A stretch of DNA of 61,159 bases from Paenibacillus albidus (GCF_014644435.1 NZ_BMKR01000044.1:1-61159); one strand, 5' to 3'; shown: positions 16,506 through 26,029, numbered from the stretch's first letter. Notes: a model not told the origin generated them from the letters alone. Translations and numbers: made by a program.

Positions 16506-18566
16506 CTAGGAGAGGCTTCCGCCGCCGCCATTGTTGTTATTGCTGCCATTATCCGTACCGTCACCTTCCGGATTCGGATTATTCGGAATATCCTTGGACA
16601 AATCCGGAGTTGTTGACTGCTCATCCTCCGTCTTGCCTTGGATGCGGACACGTACATCACCGATCGAATCAATTACGGGTTCCCCGGCTTCATTGATTGT
16701 ATCGTCGTGTCCTTCCTTCTTGCCATCCTCGCTCAGGTAACCCTGTTCGATCAGTTCTTTAATCTGATCCAGCTCAAGTGTTTCCTTCTCAAGCAGCGTA
16801 TTGGCAATCAGGTGCATTTCCTTGGAATGTTTGGTCAGCAACTCTCTGCAGCGTTCATAACAGCTGCGGATAAAGTTCTGCATTTCCTGATCAATTTCAT
16901 AAGCAATGGAATCACTGTAGTTCTGCTCATGCCCAATATCACGGCCCAGGAAAACCTGGCCTTGGGTTGATCCGAACTGCAAAGGTCCAAGCTTATCACT
17001 CATACCGTACTCCATAATCATGCTGCGTACAATACGCGTAGCTTGCTGGAAGTCACTGTAAGCACCCGTACCTATTTCACCGATGAACAGTTCCTCAGCT
17101 ACACGGCCGCCAAGCAGCCCGGTTACTTTATCCAGCAGTTCCTGCTTGGTCACAAGCATCCGGTCCTCTTTAGGAAGCATAATGACATATCCGCCTGCGC
17201 GACCGCGCGGGATGATAGTTACCTTGTGTACCATATCAGCATGTTCCAGGAAGTAACCAACAATGGTATGACCCGCTTCATGATACGCAACGATGCGTTT
17301 CTCGCGGTCACTGATCACGCGGCTGCGTTTCTCAGTACCTACGATTACACGGTCAATCGCTTCATCCACTTCACGCATTGAGATATCTTTGCGGTTGCGG
17401 CGTGCTGCGAGGAGCGCAGCTTCGTTCAGCAAGTTCTCCAGATCTGCACCGGAGAAGCCTGTAGTACGCTTAGCGATTACATCCATTCTCACGTCTTTGG
17501 TCAATGGCTTATTGCGGGAGTGAACCTTCAGTACAGCTTCACGGCCCCTCACGTCAGGGCGGTCAACCGTAATTTGACGGTCAAAACGTCCCGGACGAAG
17601 CAAGGCAGGGTCGAGAATGTCCGCACGGTTGGTAGCCGCAACAATAATGATTCCTTCGTTGCCGCCGAAACCATCCATTTCAACGAGCAACTGGTTGAGT
17701 GTTTGTTCACGTTCATCATGTCCGCCGCCGAGTCCGGCGCCGCGTTGACGGCCAACAGCATCAATCTCATCAATAAAGATGATACAAGGGGCATTCTTCT
17801 TGGCGTTCTCGAACAAGTCACGGACACGGGAAGCCCCGACACCGACGAACATTTCCACAAAGTCGGAACCGGAAATGCTGAAGAACGGAACTCCGGCTTC
17901 TCCCGCCACCGCACGGGCCAGCAAGGTTTTACCGGTTCCGGGAGGACCGACAAGCAGTACGCCCTTAGGAATCCGTGCACCTACAGCAGCGAACTTGCGG
18001 GGATCCTTGAGGAATTCCACGACCTCGACAAGCTCTTGCTTCTCTTCATCAGCCCCTGCAACATCCTCGAAGCTGATCTTCTTCTTCTCTTCATTATATA
18101 ACCGGGCCTTGCTCTTGCCGAAATTCATCACTTTTCCGCCGCCGCCCTGAGCCTGGTTAAACAGGAAGAAGAACAGGAGGAACATAATAACCAGCGGAAT
18201 AATGGAAGAGAGGAACGTCAGCCAGATGCTGTTGCCCTCCATCTTCTTTTGTGTGTATTGAATCTTGTTGCTCTCGCTCAACTTGACCAGTTCATCGATA
18301 GCTGAATCTGTAGGAGGAATGTATGTGGAGAAGCTTTCCGATTTCACACCTTGCGGAACCGTTTTGTATTTACCGGTTACCAAAAAGGCATTGTCCTCGA
18401 ATTGCACTGTCACTTCCTTCACATTATCTGCTTCGAGTTGCTGCCTTAATTGGTCGTATCTAGGGAAATCGGCGGCTTCATTTCCATTGCTCACAAACTG
18501 GACAATGCCCACCACAACTAAAAATAAAATCAAATAAAAACCAGAATTCCGGATGAACCGATTCAT
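16506..18566 (-). CDS. ftsH: ATP-dependent zinc metalloprotease FtsH
   Basis: This membrane-bound AAA+ protease degrades membrane and regulatory proteins. The 686-aa protein has two membrane segments (about 8-25 and 112-132) around an extracytoplasmic domain, the AAA module with GPPGTGKTLLARAVAGEAGV and IIFIDEIDAVG, the SRH GRFDRQITVDRPD, and the zinc site HEAGH. It ends in a long low-complexity tail rich in Asp, Asn and Gly (last 60 residues, ending NNNNGGGG), longer than the E. coli form. GGAGG precedes the ATG. Confidence 0.97.
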   Translation of the reverse strand: MNRFIRNSGFYLILFLVVVGIVQFVSNGNEAADFPRYDQLRQQLEADNVKEVTVQFEDNAFLVTGKYKTVPQGVKSESFSTYIPPTDSAIDELVKLSESNKIQYTQKKMEGNSIWLTFLSSIIPLVIMFLLFFFLFNQAQGGGGKVMNFGKSKARLYNEEKKKISFEDVAGADEEKQELVEVVEFLKDPRKFAAVGARIPKGVLLVGPPGTGKTLLARAVAGEAGVPFFSISGSDFVEMFVGVGASRVRDLFENAKKNAPCIIFIDEIDAVGRQRGAGLGGGHDEREQTLNQLLVEMDGFGGNEGIIIVAATNRADILDPALLRPGRFDRQITVDRPDVRGREAVLKVHSRNKPLTKDVRMDVIAKRTTGFSGADLENLLNEAALLAARRNRKDISMREVDEAIDRVIVGTEKRSRVISDREKRIVAYHEAGHTIVGYFLEHADMVHKVTIIPRGRAGGYVIMLPKEDRMLVTKQELLDKVTGLLGGRVAEELFIGEIGTGAYSDFQQATRIVRSMIMEYGMSDKLGPLQFGSTQGQVFLGRDIGHEQNYSDSIAYEIDQEMQNFIRSCYERCRELLTKHSKEMHLIANTLLEKETLELDQIKELIEQGYLSEDGKKEGHDDTINEAGEPVIDSIGDVRVRIQGKTEDEQSTTPDLSKDIPNNPNPEGDGTDNGSNNNNGGGGSLS

Positions 18567-18595
18567 CCCCTACCTCCTCTCACAACACTCAAGTT

Positions 18596-18625
18596 ATTGT
18601 ACCATAGCCTGCCGGGACACCTCAA
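18596..18625 (-). promoter_or_regulatory. ftsH promoter (sigma-A)
   Basis: TTGAGG (18620-18625) and TACAAT (18596-18601) are 18 bp apart on the minus strand, about 30 bp before ftsH. Confidence 0.55.
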
Positions 18626-18674
18626 ATTTGTAAGGTCCTGGGCTTGATCGGAATGATCTGCAGCTGTCAATAGG

Positions 18675-19214
18675 TCAATTGGAATATATCTCAGGCTTCA
18701 GCACTCCGACGTAAGGGAGGTTGCGATACCGCTCGGCATAATCCAATCCGTAGCCAACTACGAATTCATCAGGCAATACAAAGCCTGTATATCCGGCTTC
18801 CAGATTAACGGTGCGTCCTGCCGGTTTGTCGAACAGGGTAACAACAGAGATAGACTTCGAATTACGGGCTTGCAGCAGCTCAATCAAATAACTGAGCGTA
18901 AGGCCACTGTCAATGATGTCTTCAACAATCAGGACATCGCGTCCTTCCACCGGCACATCCAAATCCTTGATGATTTTGACCACACCGGACGATTTCGTTG
19001 ATGCTCCATAACTGGATACAGCCATGAAATCCATCTCAACAGGTACTGTGATGACTTTAACCAGATCTGCCATAAATATAAACGCACCTTTTAGAACACA
19101 GATCACCAGCGGGGTGCGCCCGGCATACTCTATGCTCAGCTGAGCGCCAAGCTCCCGGATTCTCTGCTGGATTTCCTCTTCGCTGATCAAAATCTCCTGA
19201 ATATCGTTCTGCAA
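18675..19214 (-). CDS. hpt: hypoxanthine phosphoribosyltransferase
   Basis: It salvages hypoxanthine and guanine to IMP and GMP using PRPP. The 179-aa protein shows VLKGAFIFMADL, the PRPP loop VLIVEDIIDSGLTLSYL and the C-terminal FVVGYGLDYAERYRNLPYVG. It uses a TTG start with AGGAGG 8 nt upstream. It follows tilS by 45 bp, the conserved Bacillales tilS-hpt-ftsH order, with ftsH having an extra promoter. Confidence 0.96.
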   Translation of the reverse strand: MQNDIQEILISEEEIQQRIRELGAQLSIEYAGRTPLVICVLKGAFIFMADLVKVITVPVEMDFMAVSSYGASTKSSGVVKIIKDLDVPVEGRDVLIVEDIIDSGLTLSYLIELLQARNSKSISVVTLFDKPAGRTVNLEAGYTGFVLPDEFVVGYGLDYAERYRNLPYVGVLKPEIYSN

Positions 19215-19259
19215 CTTGCGAACCTCCTAAGATATACTATGAAAGACTTACTTCGACCA

Positions 19260-20702
19260 TTACGTTACTTCGCTCTTCCCCGCCTCTTCCAGGAACAGCA
19301 AAACTACGGAGGTCGTGTGCCGCCCTACCGCGGCATGCATCGAGCGTCTTACGCCCGGAATCCAGACGATATTGCCCAAACCATCACAAACCAGGGGGAT
19401 GACTGAGCGTTCGGAAGCGGGTATTTTGTCATCAATATAAATATCCTTTACCTTTTTGCTTCCGTTTAATCCCATAACCTTTATGGTATCTCCAGGCAAT
19501 CGGGAACGAATGGTGAGCGGCAGGATCAGCTCATCGCCATCAAACCATGCCAACAACTTCCCGGAGTCCTCCCCCTGTGTAAAAAAGTCTACTCGTTCCA
19601 GCAACGTCATCGTCATTACTTTCCCTATTTCCGTAAGCCATAACCTGGAATCGGGTAAAGAAAGCTGATATGTATAGCTTACCTGCCGCTTCGGAGGCTT
19701 GGACGAGAACAAAATGGTATTGTATTGCCGCACACAAGTCAGACCTCCGCCCAGATCCAGTATCCAAGTAGTCGGTTGCTCTTGCAGCGTTCCCCGGCGT
19801 ACGGATTCAATCTTGGGGAAATCCGCGGACGATGAACCGGCCGACAGATAATTTAATATTAGTTTAATCAAACGCCGTTGTAAAGCGGCGGGTACGGCCG
19901 CAAACGCTGCTCTTTCAAAGGTATATTTGCCGTGATTGGCCGAAACGATTCCTGCAAAGCATTTTGCCGTCTCCGTCTCCATGAATTCGTCTTCCGTTCC
20001 GGCTATATCCGCAAGCTGGAGCAGCGATTGCCTCACCTTTCCATTATAGCTCTCCAGAAAAGGCAATACCTCCAGCCGAATGGCATTACGTGTATAGTGG
20101 GTCAGAAGATTGCTGGCATCCTCGGCGTACGTATAACCCTGCTCCTTGCAAAGCCCGACAAGAGCCGTTTTGTTAATACGGAGAAAGGGGCGGATGAGTT
20201 CCACCTTTTTTTCGATTCGTTTCCACCGGATACCGGCAAGGCCCGCAAGACCGCTGCCGCGCAAGAGCCGCATGACTACAGTTTCAGCCTGGTCGTCGGC
20301 ATGATGGGCCAGCGCAACACTGCGGGCACCGTAACGGCGGGCAGTCTCAATAAGAAACTCGTATCGTTTCTCCCGGGCGGTCCCTTCGGGTCCAAGGCCG
20401 CTTTCTTTCATCACAGACGGAATATCGAATTCCGCCAGCTCAAAGGGAATCCCAAGCTCCGCAGCCAAACTCCGGACAAGCTCGGCTTCCTGCCGTGATT
20501 CTTCCCGAAACCCGTGATTGACATGGGCACATATTAAGGACAGCGGTGTCCGGGTAAGCGAAATTTCATGCAGAACATGCAAAAGAGCCACAGAGTCCGG
20601 CCCTCCGGAGACTGCGACTACTATGGTGTCATGAGGGGACCACAGCTCATGTTCGGCCGCAGATTCCAATACAGACTCTACCAGTCCATTCAATTGCTCC
20701 AT
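19260..20702 (-). CDS. tilS: tRNA(Ile)-lysidine synthase
   Basis: It adds lysine to C34 of tRNA-Ile(CAU), changing its codon and amino-acid identity. The 480-aa protein carries the PP-loop VVAVSGGPDSVALLHVL at about 30, the HVNHGFREES and GHHADDQAE-like segment (LAHHADDQAETVVMRLLRGS), TRNAIRLEVLPFL, and a C-terminal TilS domain with LTIRSRLPGDTIKVMGLNGS and KKVKDIYIDDKIP. AAAAGGAG precedes the ATG. Confidence 0.96.
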   Translation of the reverse strand: MEQLNGLVESVLESAAEHELWSPHDTIVVAVSGGPDSVALLHVLHEISLTRTPLSLICAHVNHGFREESRQEAELVRSLAAELGIPFELAEFDIPSVMKESGLGPEGTAREKRYEFLIETARRYGARSVALAHHADDQAETVVMRLLRGSGLAGLAGIRWKRIEKKVELIRPFLRINKTALVGLCKEQGYTYAEDASNLLTHYTRNAIRLEVLPFLESYNGKVRQSLLQLADIAGTEDEFMETETAKCFAGIVSANHGKYTFERAAFAAVPAALQRRLIKLILNYLSAGSSSADFPKIESVRRGTLQEQPTTWILDLGGGLTCVRQYNTILFSSKPPKRQVSYTYQLSLPDSRLWLTEIGKVMTMTLLERVDFFTQGEDSGKLLAWFDGDELILPLTIRSRLPGDTIKVMGLNGSKKVKDIYIDDKIPASERSVIPLVCDGLGNIVWIPGVRRSMHAAVGRHTTSVVLLFLEEAGKSEVT

Positions 20703-20777
20703 AAGCGGCTCCTTTTCTTGACCGGTGGTTTACATGGCTTGCCCGGGCAGGGTCAGCATCCAGCTGTATGTATTTTG

Positions 20778-21725
20778 TTACAAACGGAATAACCAAAACA
20801 TCGTAATGGCAAGTACAAATAAGGATAGCGCAAAAGCACTCTTCAGCCAGCGGGGTGTTGCTATGTTCTCCTGCTTAGCCGTTCGCGGGGTGTAAATATG
20901 CTCCTTCCAGGTCTGCATGGCCTGCTCTGATCCTGAAAATCCGCCCTTTATGGCTAATATCAGCCAGGAGGCCAGTTTCTTATCCGGCAGAGTCCGGGCC
21001 AGCCTCAGGAGTTCTTCCACATTTCTGGTCTGCGGCAGCTGGGTGGCCGCTGTCTTCAGCCCCTGCTCATTGAGCAATCGCAGGCATAAAATGGCGAAGG
21101 CAAATAAATCATAGCCCTCATCCCCCGTCCGGCTGCCGGCATTCCAGAAGCCGCGGTCATGCCACTCGGTGAACTGCTTCACACTGCGGCCAATCGGGCT
21201 TGCCCCGCCAAAATCAATCAATTCAGCTTCCCCGTAATCCGATACCATTACATTCTCCGGCTTTAAATCCCCGAAGACAAACCCGCATTCATGCAGCTTC
21301 CGTATATTGTTCAGCAGCTTTAGCCCCACCAGCCCCAGCCAGGAAGGGCCGTTCTTGGATAAAAAAAGATGCAGCGGCTTGCCCTGCACATAACGCATCA
21401 CGTAAAAAGGAACATTATTCCCGTCTACAAAATCATCGGCCTCCAGTAAAAAGGACGATAGGGGATTCTCACGGCGGGCGCGGTGTTCATTGCGCTTGCG
21501 GCAAGATTGCAGAGAAGTCAGCACATTAATCTCCGATTGCAGATCCAGTGTATCGTATCCGACTTTTAGCGCATACCATTCCCGTCTTCCCTCTCTCTTT
21601 ACGAGATATACGGTTCCGTTAGCGCCCCTTCCCAGCAGCCGTTCCACAACATAGCGGTTCCCCCGCCATTTGCCTGCAACAACGGTACCGGCAGGATAGG
21701 GCGGATTAGACGACATACCCACCAA
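20778..21725 (-). CDS. yabT: membrane-anchored serine/threonine kinase (YabT-like)
   Basis: The protein (about 315 aa) has a kinase domain with a glycine loop LLGRGANGTVYLVKR, the VAIK-type lysine in WYALKVG, catalytic GDLKPENVMV and metal-binding DFGGA, then one C-terminal membrane helix (about 292-313). The HRD motif is replaced by FGD, so it is not an RD kinase. In B. subtilis, YabT is a DNA-activated kinase of the forespore and septum. The start is unclear: TTG 21725, GTG 21722 or ATG 21716, all overlapping yabS. It lacks extracellular PASTA domains. Confidence 0.85.
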   Translation of the reverse strand: MVGMSSNPPYPAGTVVAGKWRGNRYVVERLLGRGANGTVYLVKREGRREWYALKVGYDTLDLQSEINVLTSLQSCRKRNEHRARRENPLSSFLLEADDFVDGNNVPFYVMRYVQGKPLHLFLSKNGPSWLGLVGLKLLNNIRKLHECGFVFGDLKPENVMVSDYGEAELIDFGGASPIGRSVKQFTEWHDRGFWNAGSRTGDEGYDLFAFAILCLRLLNEQGLKTAATQLPQTRNVEELLRLARTLPDKKLASWLILAIKGGFSGSEQAMQTWKEHIYTPRTAKQENIATPRWLKSAFALSLFVLAITMFWLFRL

Positions 21726-22449
21726 TCATCCCTTCCCCTTCACCTTGATCTTCCGCCGGGCGGCGGTCACGATATCCATCCAGTGTATCATAACGATAGT
21801 GTTCAAGCACCCTGAAAATGGCCGGTCCCGTCGGTGTGGCCCCTTTCATCCGCAGCCGGGAGAAAAGCGAGCGGACACCGGATACATCATTTGTCCAGTC
21901 CATATCCAGATCCGCCCCGTCGCTTAAGCGCCCCGGGAAATGAAATACAGCAATTTCGCTTTTGCCTTCACGGGCTTCCAGACTAAGAGCCAAATCCCGG
22001 ATTGCATCTTCAACGGCACTGAGCTTCGGTTTCATGCTTGCACTCGTATCGATCAGCAGCGCAATGCGCAGGTCCGACGTTTCCGTAAGCTCATCCACAA
22101 CGGTCACGACCTGGGAGCGCTGCAGCGGCGGCAGTTCTTCCAGGGAGCCCTCGCCCAATATCTTTTTTACCTCTTTATTAACCGCCAGTTGAATCGTCTG
22201 AACCACGGTTTTGCGTGTCATCATCTGCATGGTCTGGGCCAGCTGCGGCGTTCCGACAATCCTGCTGATTCCGCCACCCGCCTTGGCAATATCCGCAATT
22301 TCGCGGCTGCCCAGCTCCCCGATCGTTCCATAATCAACAACGCCGACCACATTGACCGTAATTCCTTCCTGCAGGGCATGCGCCGCCGCCATCACCGGAC
22401 TCTCCCCTACATTCGAACATCCGTCAGTAATCAGCAATATTTGTTTCAC
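21706..22449 (-). CDS. yabS: von Willebrand factor type A protein (YabS-like)
   Basis: The 247-aa protein has two VWA-like halves. The first begins LLITDGCSNVGESP, resembling the distal part of a VWA fold without its MIDAS. The second contains IALLIDTSASMKPKLS with a DxSxS MIDAS and GATPTGPAI. The same layout is seen in B. subtilis YabS, a sporulation-region protein of unknown function. It starts with GTG behind GGGGAGG, follows spoIIE and overlaps the yabT kinase, so kinase and VWA protein are probably co-made. Confidence 0.85.
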   Translation of the reverse strand: MKQILLITDGCSNVGESPVMAAAHALQEGITVNVVGVVDYGTIGELGSREIADIAKAGGGISRIVGTPQLAQTMQMMTRKTVVQTIQLAVNKEVKKILGEGSLEELPPLQRSQVVTVVDELTETSDLRIALLIDTSASMKPKLSAVEDAIRDLALSLEAREGKSEIAVFHFPGRLSDGADLDMDWTNDVSGVRSLFSRLRMKGATPTGPAIFRVLEHYRYDTLDGYRDRRPAEDQGEGEGMIGGYVV

Positions 22450-22546
22450 GGCCTATCCCTCCCCTTGGTTTGAAAGCTCTATTTCTAGCATGTCCAGAAA
22501 TGAGAGATTCCAAACTCAGATGGAGAACGGGTGATGCATGTCCAGA

Positions 22547-25054
22547 CTAGCTCACCGTACGCGGGCGCTCCATCCGGCCGACACCGGGCAGATGCAGACT
22601 GGACCATTCCGGATGGAAATGATCGAGGCGGCTGACAACTATGGTCATATCATCATGGATGTCGTTGCCCTGATAGCGGATAACCTTCTCCAGCAGGTTG
22701 TCGGCCAGGTCCTGCGGATCGTCCCCCTCCAGCTCCTGAATCATCCGCTTCATCCATATTTCTTTATTAACGGCATAACCGGGTGCATCGTAAATACCAT
22801 CGGTCATCATAATCAGAATGTCCCCCGGGTGCAGCTGCATGCTGATCAGGTCGACATCAATATCTTTAATGATCCCTATGGGCAGATTGCTGGACGTTAT
22901 CGGAATCACCTCGCTGCCCCGGCGGATAAAGCTTGGAGCCGAAGCAATCTTCATAAAGGTAGTCTGCGCCGAATACTGGTCGATAAGCGCCATATCCACC
23001 GTGGCGTAGAATTCATCTGGAGAACGCAGCAGCAGAATCGAGTTGACCGATTTCACGGCCAGCTTCTCATCCATGCCGGATTGCAGCAGCTTCTCCAGCA
23101 TCGAGAGCGCCGCACTGCTCTCCATTCTTGCCCGTTCCCCATTGCCCATTCCATCACTGATGGCCACCGCAAAGGTTCCGTTGCCCAGTTCTACCGTACT
23201 GAAGCTGTCCCCCGACAGCATATCGCCTCCTTTGGCCGCACCGGCTACGCCTGTGTTCACCTCATAGGCCTTGGCTGAACCAAAGGTGACCATCGACAAA
23301 CCCTCCCGGGGATGTACAGCAGTCTCGCTGATGACAGCAATGTTCTCATCAAGAATGTCGGAGAGGAGCGGCGCAATCATTTTGCGGCATTCGTCAAATC
23401 CACGGGTATAGGCGTGCACGACCTCAATTTCAACACGTCCGGGGTCCAGGCTGAGAATCTCAATGGCATGAATGGAGAGTCCCAGCTTCTCCAAAGCTTC
23501 ACGAATCTGGCTCTCCTGGCGGTACATCGCCTGTCCCTCCCGTTTAATCTCCCGGGCCAGATCCTCCATGACCTGGGACACCCCGGACAACTGTTCCGCA
23601 ACAAATTGGCGGCTGTCGTATATTTGTCTTTTCCACCGCATATCATGCTGGTAAAGGTCATATTGCCCTTTCATCACCTCGAGCACCTCCCCCGTCTTGC
23701 CGCAAATACGGCTCCACTCAGGGGGCAGCTGGGCCGCCGTAATGTCGGGGCATTCTTCAACAGTGGTCATCATATCCGTCATATATCGGTACGTTTGATA
23801 GAACTTCGCATCCCAGCAATGTGTTCGCCGGATGCAGCCCGAGCAGGCGCCTTCCGTGACCGTATTCATGAAATCCTCCATCTCACGGTCTGACTTCCCT
23901 GCCTCGGCGGCCCGGGGAATCTGCCCAAAGCTGCTGGAGAGCTGCTGAAACACCTGTGAGAATTGTGTCACCCTTTCTGCCGTAATATCCCTGACCCTGC
24001 GGGCATACTCATGCTGGGAACGGCTGTGGTCCGCAGTGCCCGGCACGTATTTGGCAATGGCTGTAATCAGCCCCTTCGGAGTCAGCAAAAATATTAATAT
24101 AGCAGCGCAAGTCTCCCAGGTCGAAGCCAGCATATCACCCGGACCGGTAAAATAGACGGAAAGTATGCTCGAACCCAGCAGCATGCCGATAGCAACCGCT
24201 CCTTTTTTTCCTCCTTGCATCATTCCGGCCAGCATGCCGGAGAAAGCCAGCAGACTCATCTGATAGATGGCGCCAATGTCAGCCAGGCTCAGGATCAGCC
24301 CGGTTACAACACCGACGGCAGCCCCAAGAGGCGCGCCACCCGCCATAGCAAACAGCAGGATCAGATACCGCGACAATATATGTTCGAGCGAGTAACCGCT
24401 TACCGTCCAACCGACGAGACCAGTCATGACTGAAGCCAGCAGAATAATGAGGCAGAGAATTTCCTCGTTGCGCAGCACACGGCTTTTTTGCTTATAGGTA
24501 AGTAAGGGAAGCGCCTGCAAGAATACAAGGGTAAGTACAAATCCCAGCAAGGCGTCCAGGGTCATCATCATCATCGAATACCAGGCAAAGGATGGGCCAA
24601 TCACCATTTGGAACAGTCCCACCATAAAAGCAGACACGAATACCATCAAAGGTGCGTAGGACAGATCAATTCGCTGAAAGCTCTCCATCCCCCTGTAGAT
24701 CAGGAAAAAAATAACCAGCTCGGCGGCAACAACCAGTGCACCGGGAAACGGAGTGAAGAGGGCTCCAGCCACAAGGGCTACGGCAACCGGAAGAATAGAG
24801 TCTCTGCGCAAAAACACAACAACGGCGAAGAAGGCGGCGGCAAAAGGAGAAAGCTCGTCAAGGATCATGGCTCGTCCCAGCAGGAATCCCATGAAGCTCA
24901 GCAGAATCATCCATTTCTTCGCGGCAAGCAGTTGGAGAAAGCGCTGATTCTGACTCCACATTTTGAAGCGTGCTCCCCAAGTTTCTTTTTGGCTTGTCTC
25001 TTTGCTTCCTGCTCTTGTCCACTCCGGCAAATTCACCACATTGCTTTTACTCAT
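22547..25054 (-). CDS. spoIIE: stage II sporulation protein E, membrane PP2C phosphatase
   Basis: SpoIIE dephosphorylates SpoIIAA-P, releasing sigma-F in the forespore, and interacts with FtsZ at the polar septum. The protein (about 835 aa) has an N-terminal region of about ten membrane segments (about 45-320), a central regulatory domain, and a C-terminal PP2C domain with SGDSFSTVELGNGTFAVAISDGMGNGERA-type motifs (GDSFS, SDGMGNGE, MMTDGIYDAPG). The start MSKSNVVNLPEW at 25054 is preferred; a further ATG at 25090 lies on the -10 element. Spo0A boxes and an odd-spaced promoter precede it. Confidence 0.95.
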   Translation of the reverse strand: MSKSNVVNLPEWTRAGSKETSQKETWGARFKMWSQNQRFLQLLAAKKWMILLSFMGFLLGRAMILDELSPFAAAFFAVVVFLRRDSILPVAVALVAGALFTPFPGALVVAAELVIFFLIYRGMESFQRIDLSYAPLMVFVSAFMVGLFQMVIGPSFAWYSMMMMTLDALLGFVLTLVFLQALPLLTYKQKSRVLRNEEILCLIILLASVMTGLVGWTVSGYSLEHILSRYLILLFAMAGGAPLGAAVGVVTGLILSLADIGAIYQMSLLAFSGMLAGMMQGGKKGAVAIGMLLGSSILSVYFTGPGDMLASTWETCAAILIFLLTPKGLITAIAKYVPGTADHSRSQHEYARRVRDITAERVTQFSQVFQQLSSSFGQIPRAAEAGKSDREMEDFMNTVTEGACSGCIRRTHCWDAKFYQTYRYMTDMMTTVEECPDITAAQLPPEWSRICGKTGEVLEVMKGQYDLYQHDMRWKRQIYDSRQFVAEQLSGVSQVMEDLAREIKREGQAMYRQESQIREALEKLGLSIHAIEILSLDPGRVEIEVVHAYTRGFDECRKMIAPLLSDILDENIAVISETAVHPREGLSMVTFGSAKAYEVNTGVAGAAKGGDMLSGDSFSTVELGNGTFAVAISDGMGNGERARMESSAALSMLEKLLQSGMDEKLAVKSVNSILLLRSPDEFYATVDMALIDQYSAQTTFMKIASAPSFIRRGSEVIPITSSNLPIGIIKDIDVDLISMQLHPGDILIMMTDGIYDAPGYAVNKEIWMKRMIQELEGDDPQDLADNLLEKVIRYQGNDIHDDMTIVVSRLDHFHPEWSSLHLPGVGRMERPRTVS

Positions 25055-25088
25055 TCCTCTACACCACCCGTTTAAATTTATGGTTCTC

Positions 25089-25155
25089 ATTATATATTGG
25101 GCGTATTGAGAAAGTTTGTCAGAAACGGAGGGTAGTTTCTAAGAAATTTCCGACA
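25089..25155 (-). promoter_or_regulatory. spoIIE promoter with Spo0A boxes
   Basis: A TATAAT -10 (25089-25094) is preceded at 21-22 bp by TGACAA/CTGACA (25116-25122), a spacing too long for ordinary sigma-A use. Spo0A-like boxes occur at 25149-25155 (TGTCGGA) and around the -35 (TGTCAGA on the opposite strand). B. subtilis spoIIE is known to use a Spo0A-activated sigma-A promoter with such a long spacer. Confidence 0.6.
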
Positions 25156-25187
25156 AAAAAGCCTGAGCCGACAATCGGCGGAGAGGC
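25155..25187 (-). terminator. hairpin with U-tract upstream of spoIIE
   Basis: On the minus strand GCCGA and TCGGC, extended by GCCT/AGGC, pair around a small loop and are followed by TTTTTT. It would stop read-through from yabR before the spoIIE promoter. The rest of the 25188-25340 gap shows no tRNA or credible gene. Confidence 0.55.
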
Positions 25188-25340
25188 CTGCCGAAGCCTT
25201 GCGGGACAGCAGGTTCATAAGGATTGGAGCAGGAGGGACGTTCTCGTTCAGGACATGGCCCGTCTGTCTTTCGTCAGCGATTGCCCCCATGTTGTGTGGG
25301 AATGTCATGGATGCTGTCGGCAATTCATTATGAACCCGAC

Positions 25341-25376
25341 AAAAAAACCGCGAAAGGCGAGAAACGCCCCTGCGGT
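25341..25376 (-). terminator. yabR terminator
   Basis: AACCGC and GCGGTT, with an inner GGGCG/CGCC stem, are followed by seven U residues, 25 bp after yabR. Confidence 0.85.
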
Positions 25377-25400
25377 TATTTATGATCTACAGATATTCGG

Positions 25401-25901
25401 TTATACGCGCTTGGCACCACGGCCGCCGCGCTTTCCTTCTGTGTTCTTCTTGATCGAAGATATCCGTTCTTCGCTATCTTTCAGGAAGCGTGACATTTTA
25501 TCCTCGAATGAAGGTTTACCGGCTGCAGGCTTGAATGGACGCCCACCCCGTTCACGATTGTAACCACCGCCGCCTCCACCACTGCCGCCACCGCCGCCGA
25601 AACGGTCTCCACCGCTTGGACGTTCAGGTCTTGGAGCTCTGGGCGGACGTACTTCCGATGCCGGCTTATCTACAGCCTGCTTAATGGAAAGTCCGATCTT
25701 GCCATCCTTGTCAACATTGATCACCTTGACTGTTACTACATCACTGATCTTCAGATGATCGTTAACATCCTTGACGTAATTATCGGCGATTTCCGAGATG
25801 TGAACGAGTCCTGTGACACCTCCTGACAGATCCACAAATGCTCCGAAATGCGTGATGCCTGTCACTTTGCCCTCTAACTTGGTGCCCACTTCAATTGCCA
25901 T
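25401..25901 (-). CDS. yabR: S1-domain RNA-binding protein (YabR-like)
   Basis: The 166-aa protein has one S1 RNA-binding domain (about 1-75: GTKLEGKVTGITHFGAFVDL, GLVHISEIADNYVKDV, KIGLSIK) followed by a Pro/Arg- and Gly-rich linker (GGGGSGGGGGGYNRERGG) and a basic end. It is likely to bind RNA or ribosomes; the exact role is not known. It has its own promoter, 70 bp upstream, and its own terminator. The glycine-rich linker is longer than in B. subtilis YabR. Confidence 0.85.
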   Translation of the reverse strand: MAIEVGTKLEGKVTGITHFGAFVDLSGGVTGLVHISEIADNYVKDVNDHLKISDVVTVKVINVDKDGKIGLSIKQAVDKPASEVRPPRAPRPERPSGGDRFGGGGGSGGGGGGYNRERGGRPFKPAAGKPSFEDKMSRFLKDSEERISSIKKNTEGKRGGRGAKRV

Positions 25902-25969
25902 AGAATAAAATGATCCTCCCTTAAAAATATACAGACGAATATTAAGGTTATCCTGTCTGCGGTGATTTG

Positions 25970-25998
25970 ATTATACAGTAAAGAGCAGAGCAAGGCAA
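25970..25998 (-). promoter_or_regulatory. yabR promoter (sigma-A)
   Basis: TTGCCT (25993-25998) and TATAAT (25970-25975) are 17 bp apart on the minus strand, 70 bp upstream of yabR. A weak hairpin at 26005-26031 (AAAGGCC / GGCTTT) may end divIC transcription just before it. Confidence 0.6.
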
Positions 25999-26029
25999 CA
26001 GAGCGAAAAGCCTGTTTTTGGCCTTTTAT

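Noticed and set aside
25090..25323. 77-codon minus-strand frame upstream of spoIIE
   Set aside because: It crosses a terminator hairpin and the spoIIE promoter, has no ribosome-binding site and no recognisable motif.
25188..25340. tRNA genes between yabR and spoIIE, as in B. subtilis
   Set aside because: No cloverleaf, TTCRA loop or CCA end could be found in either strand.
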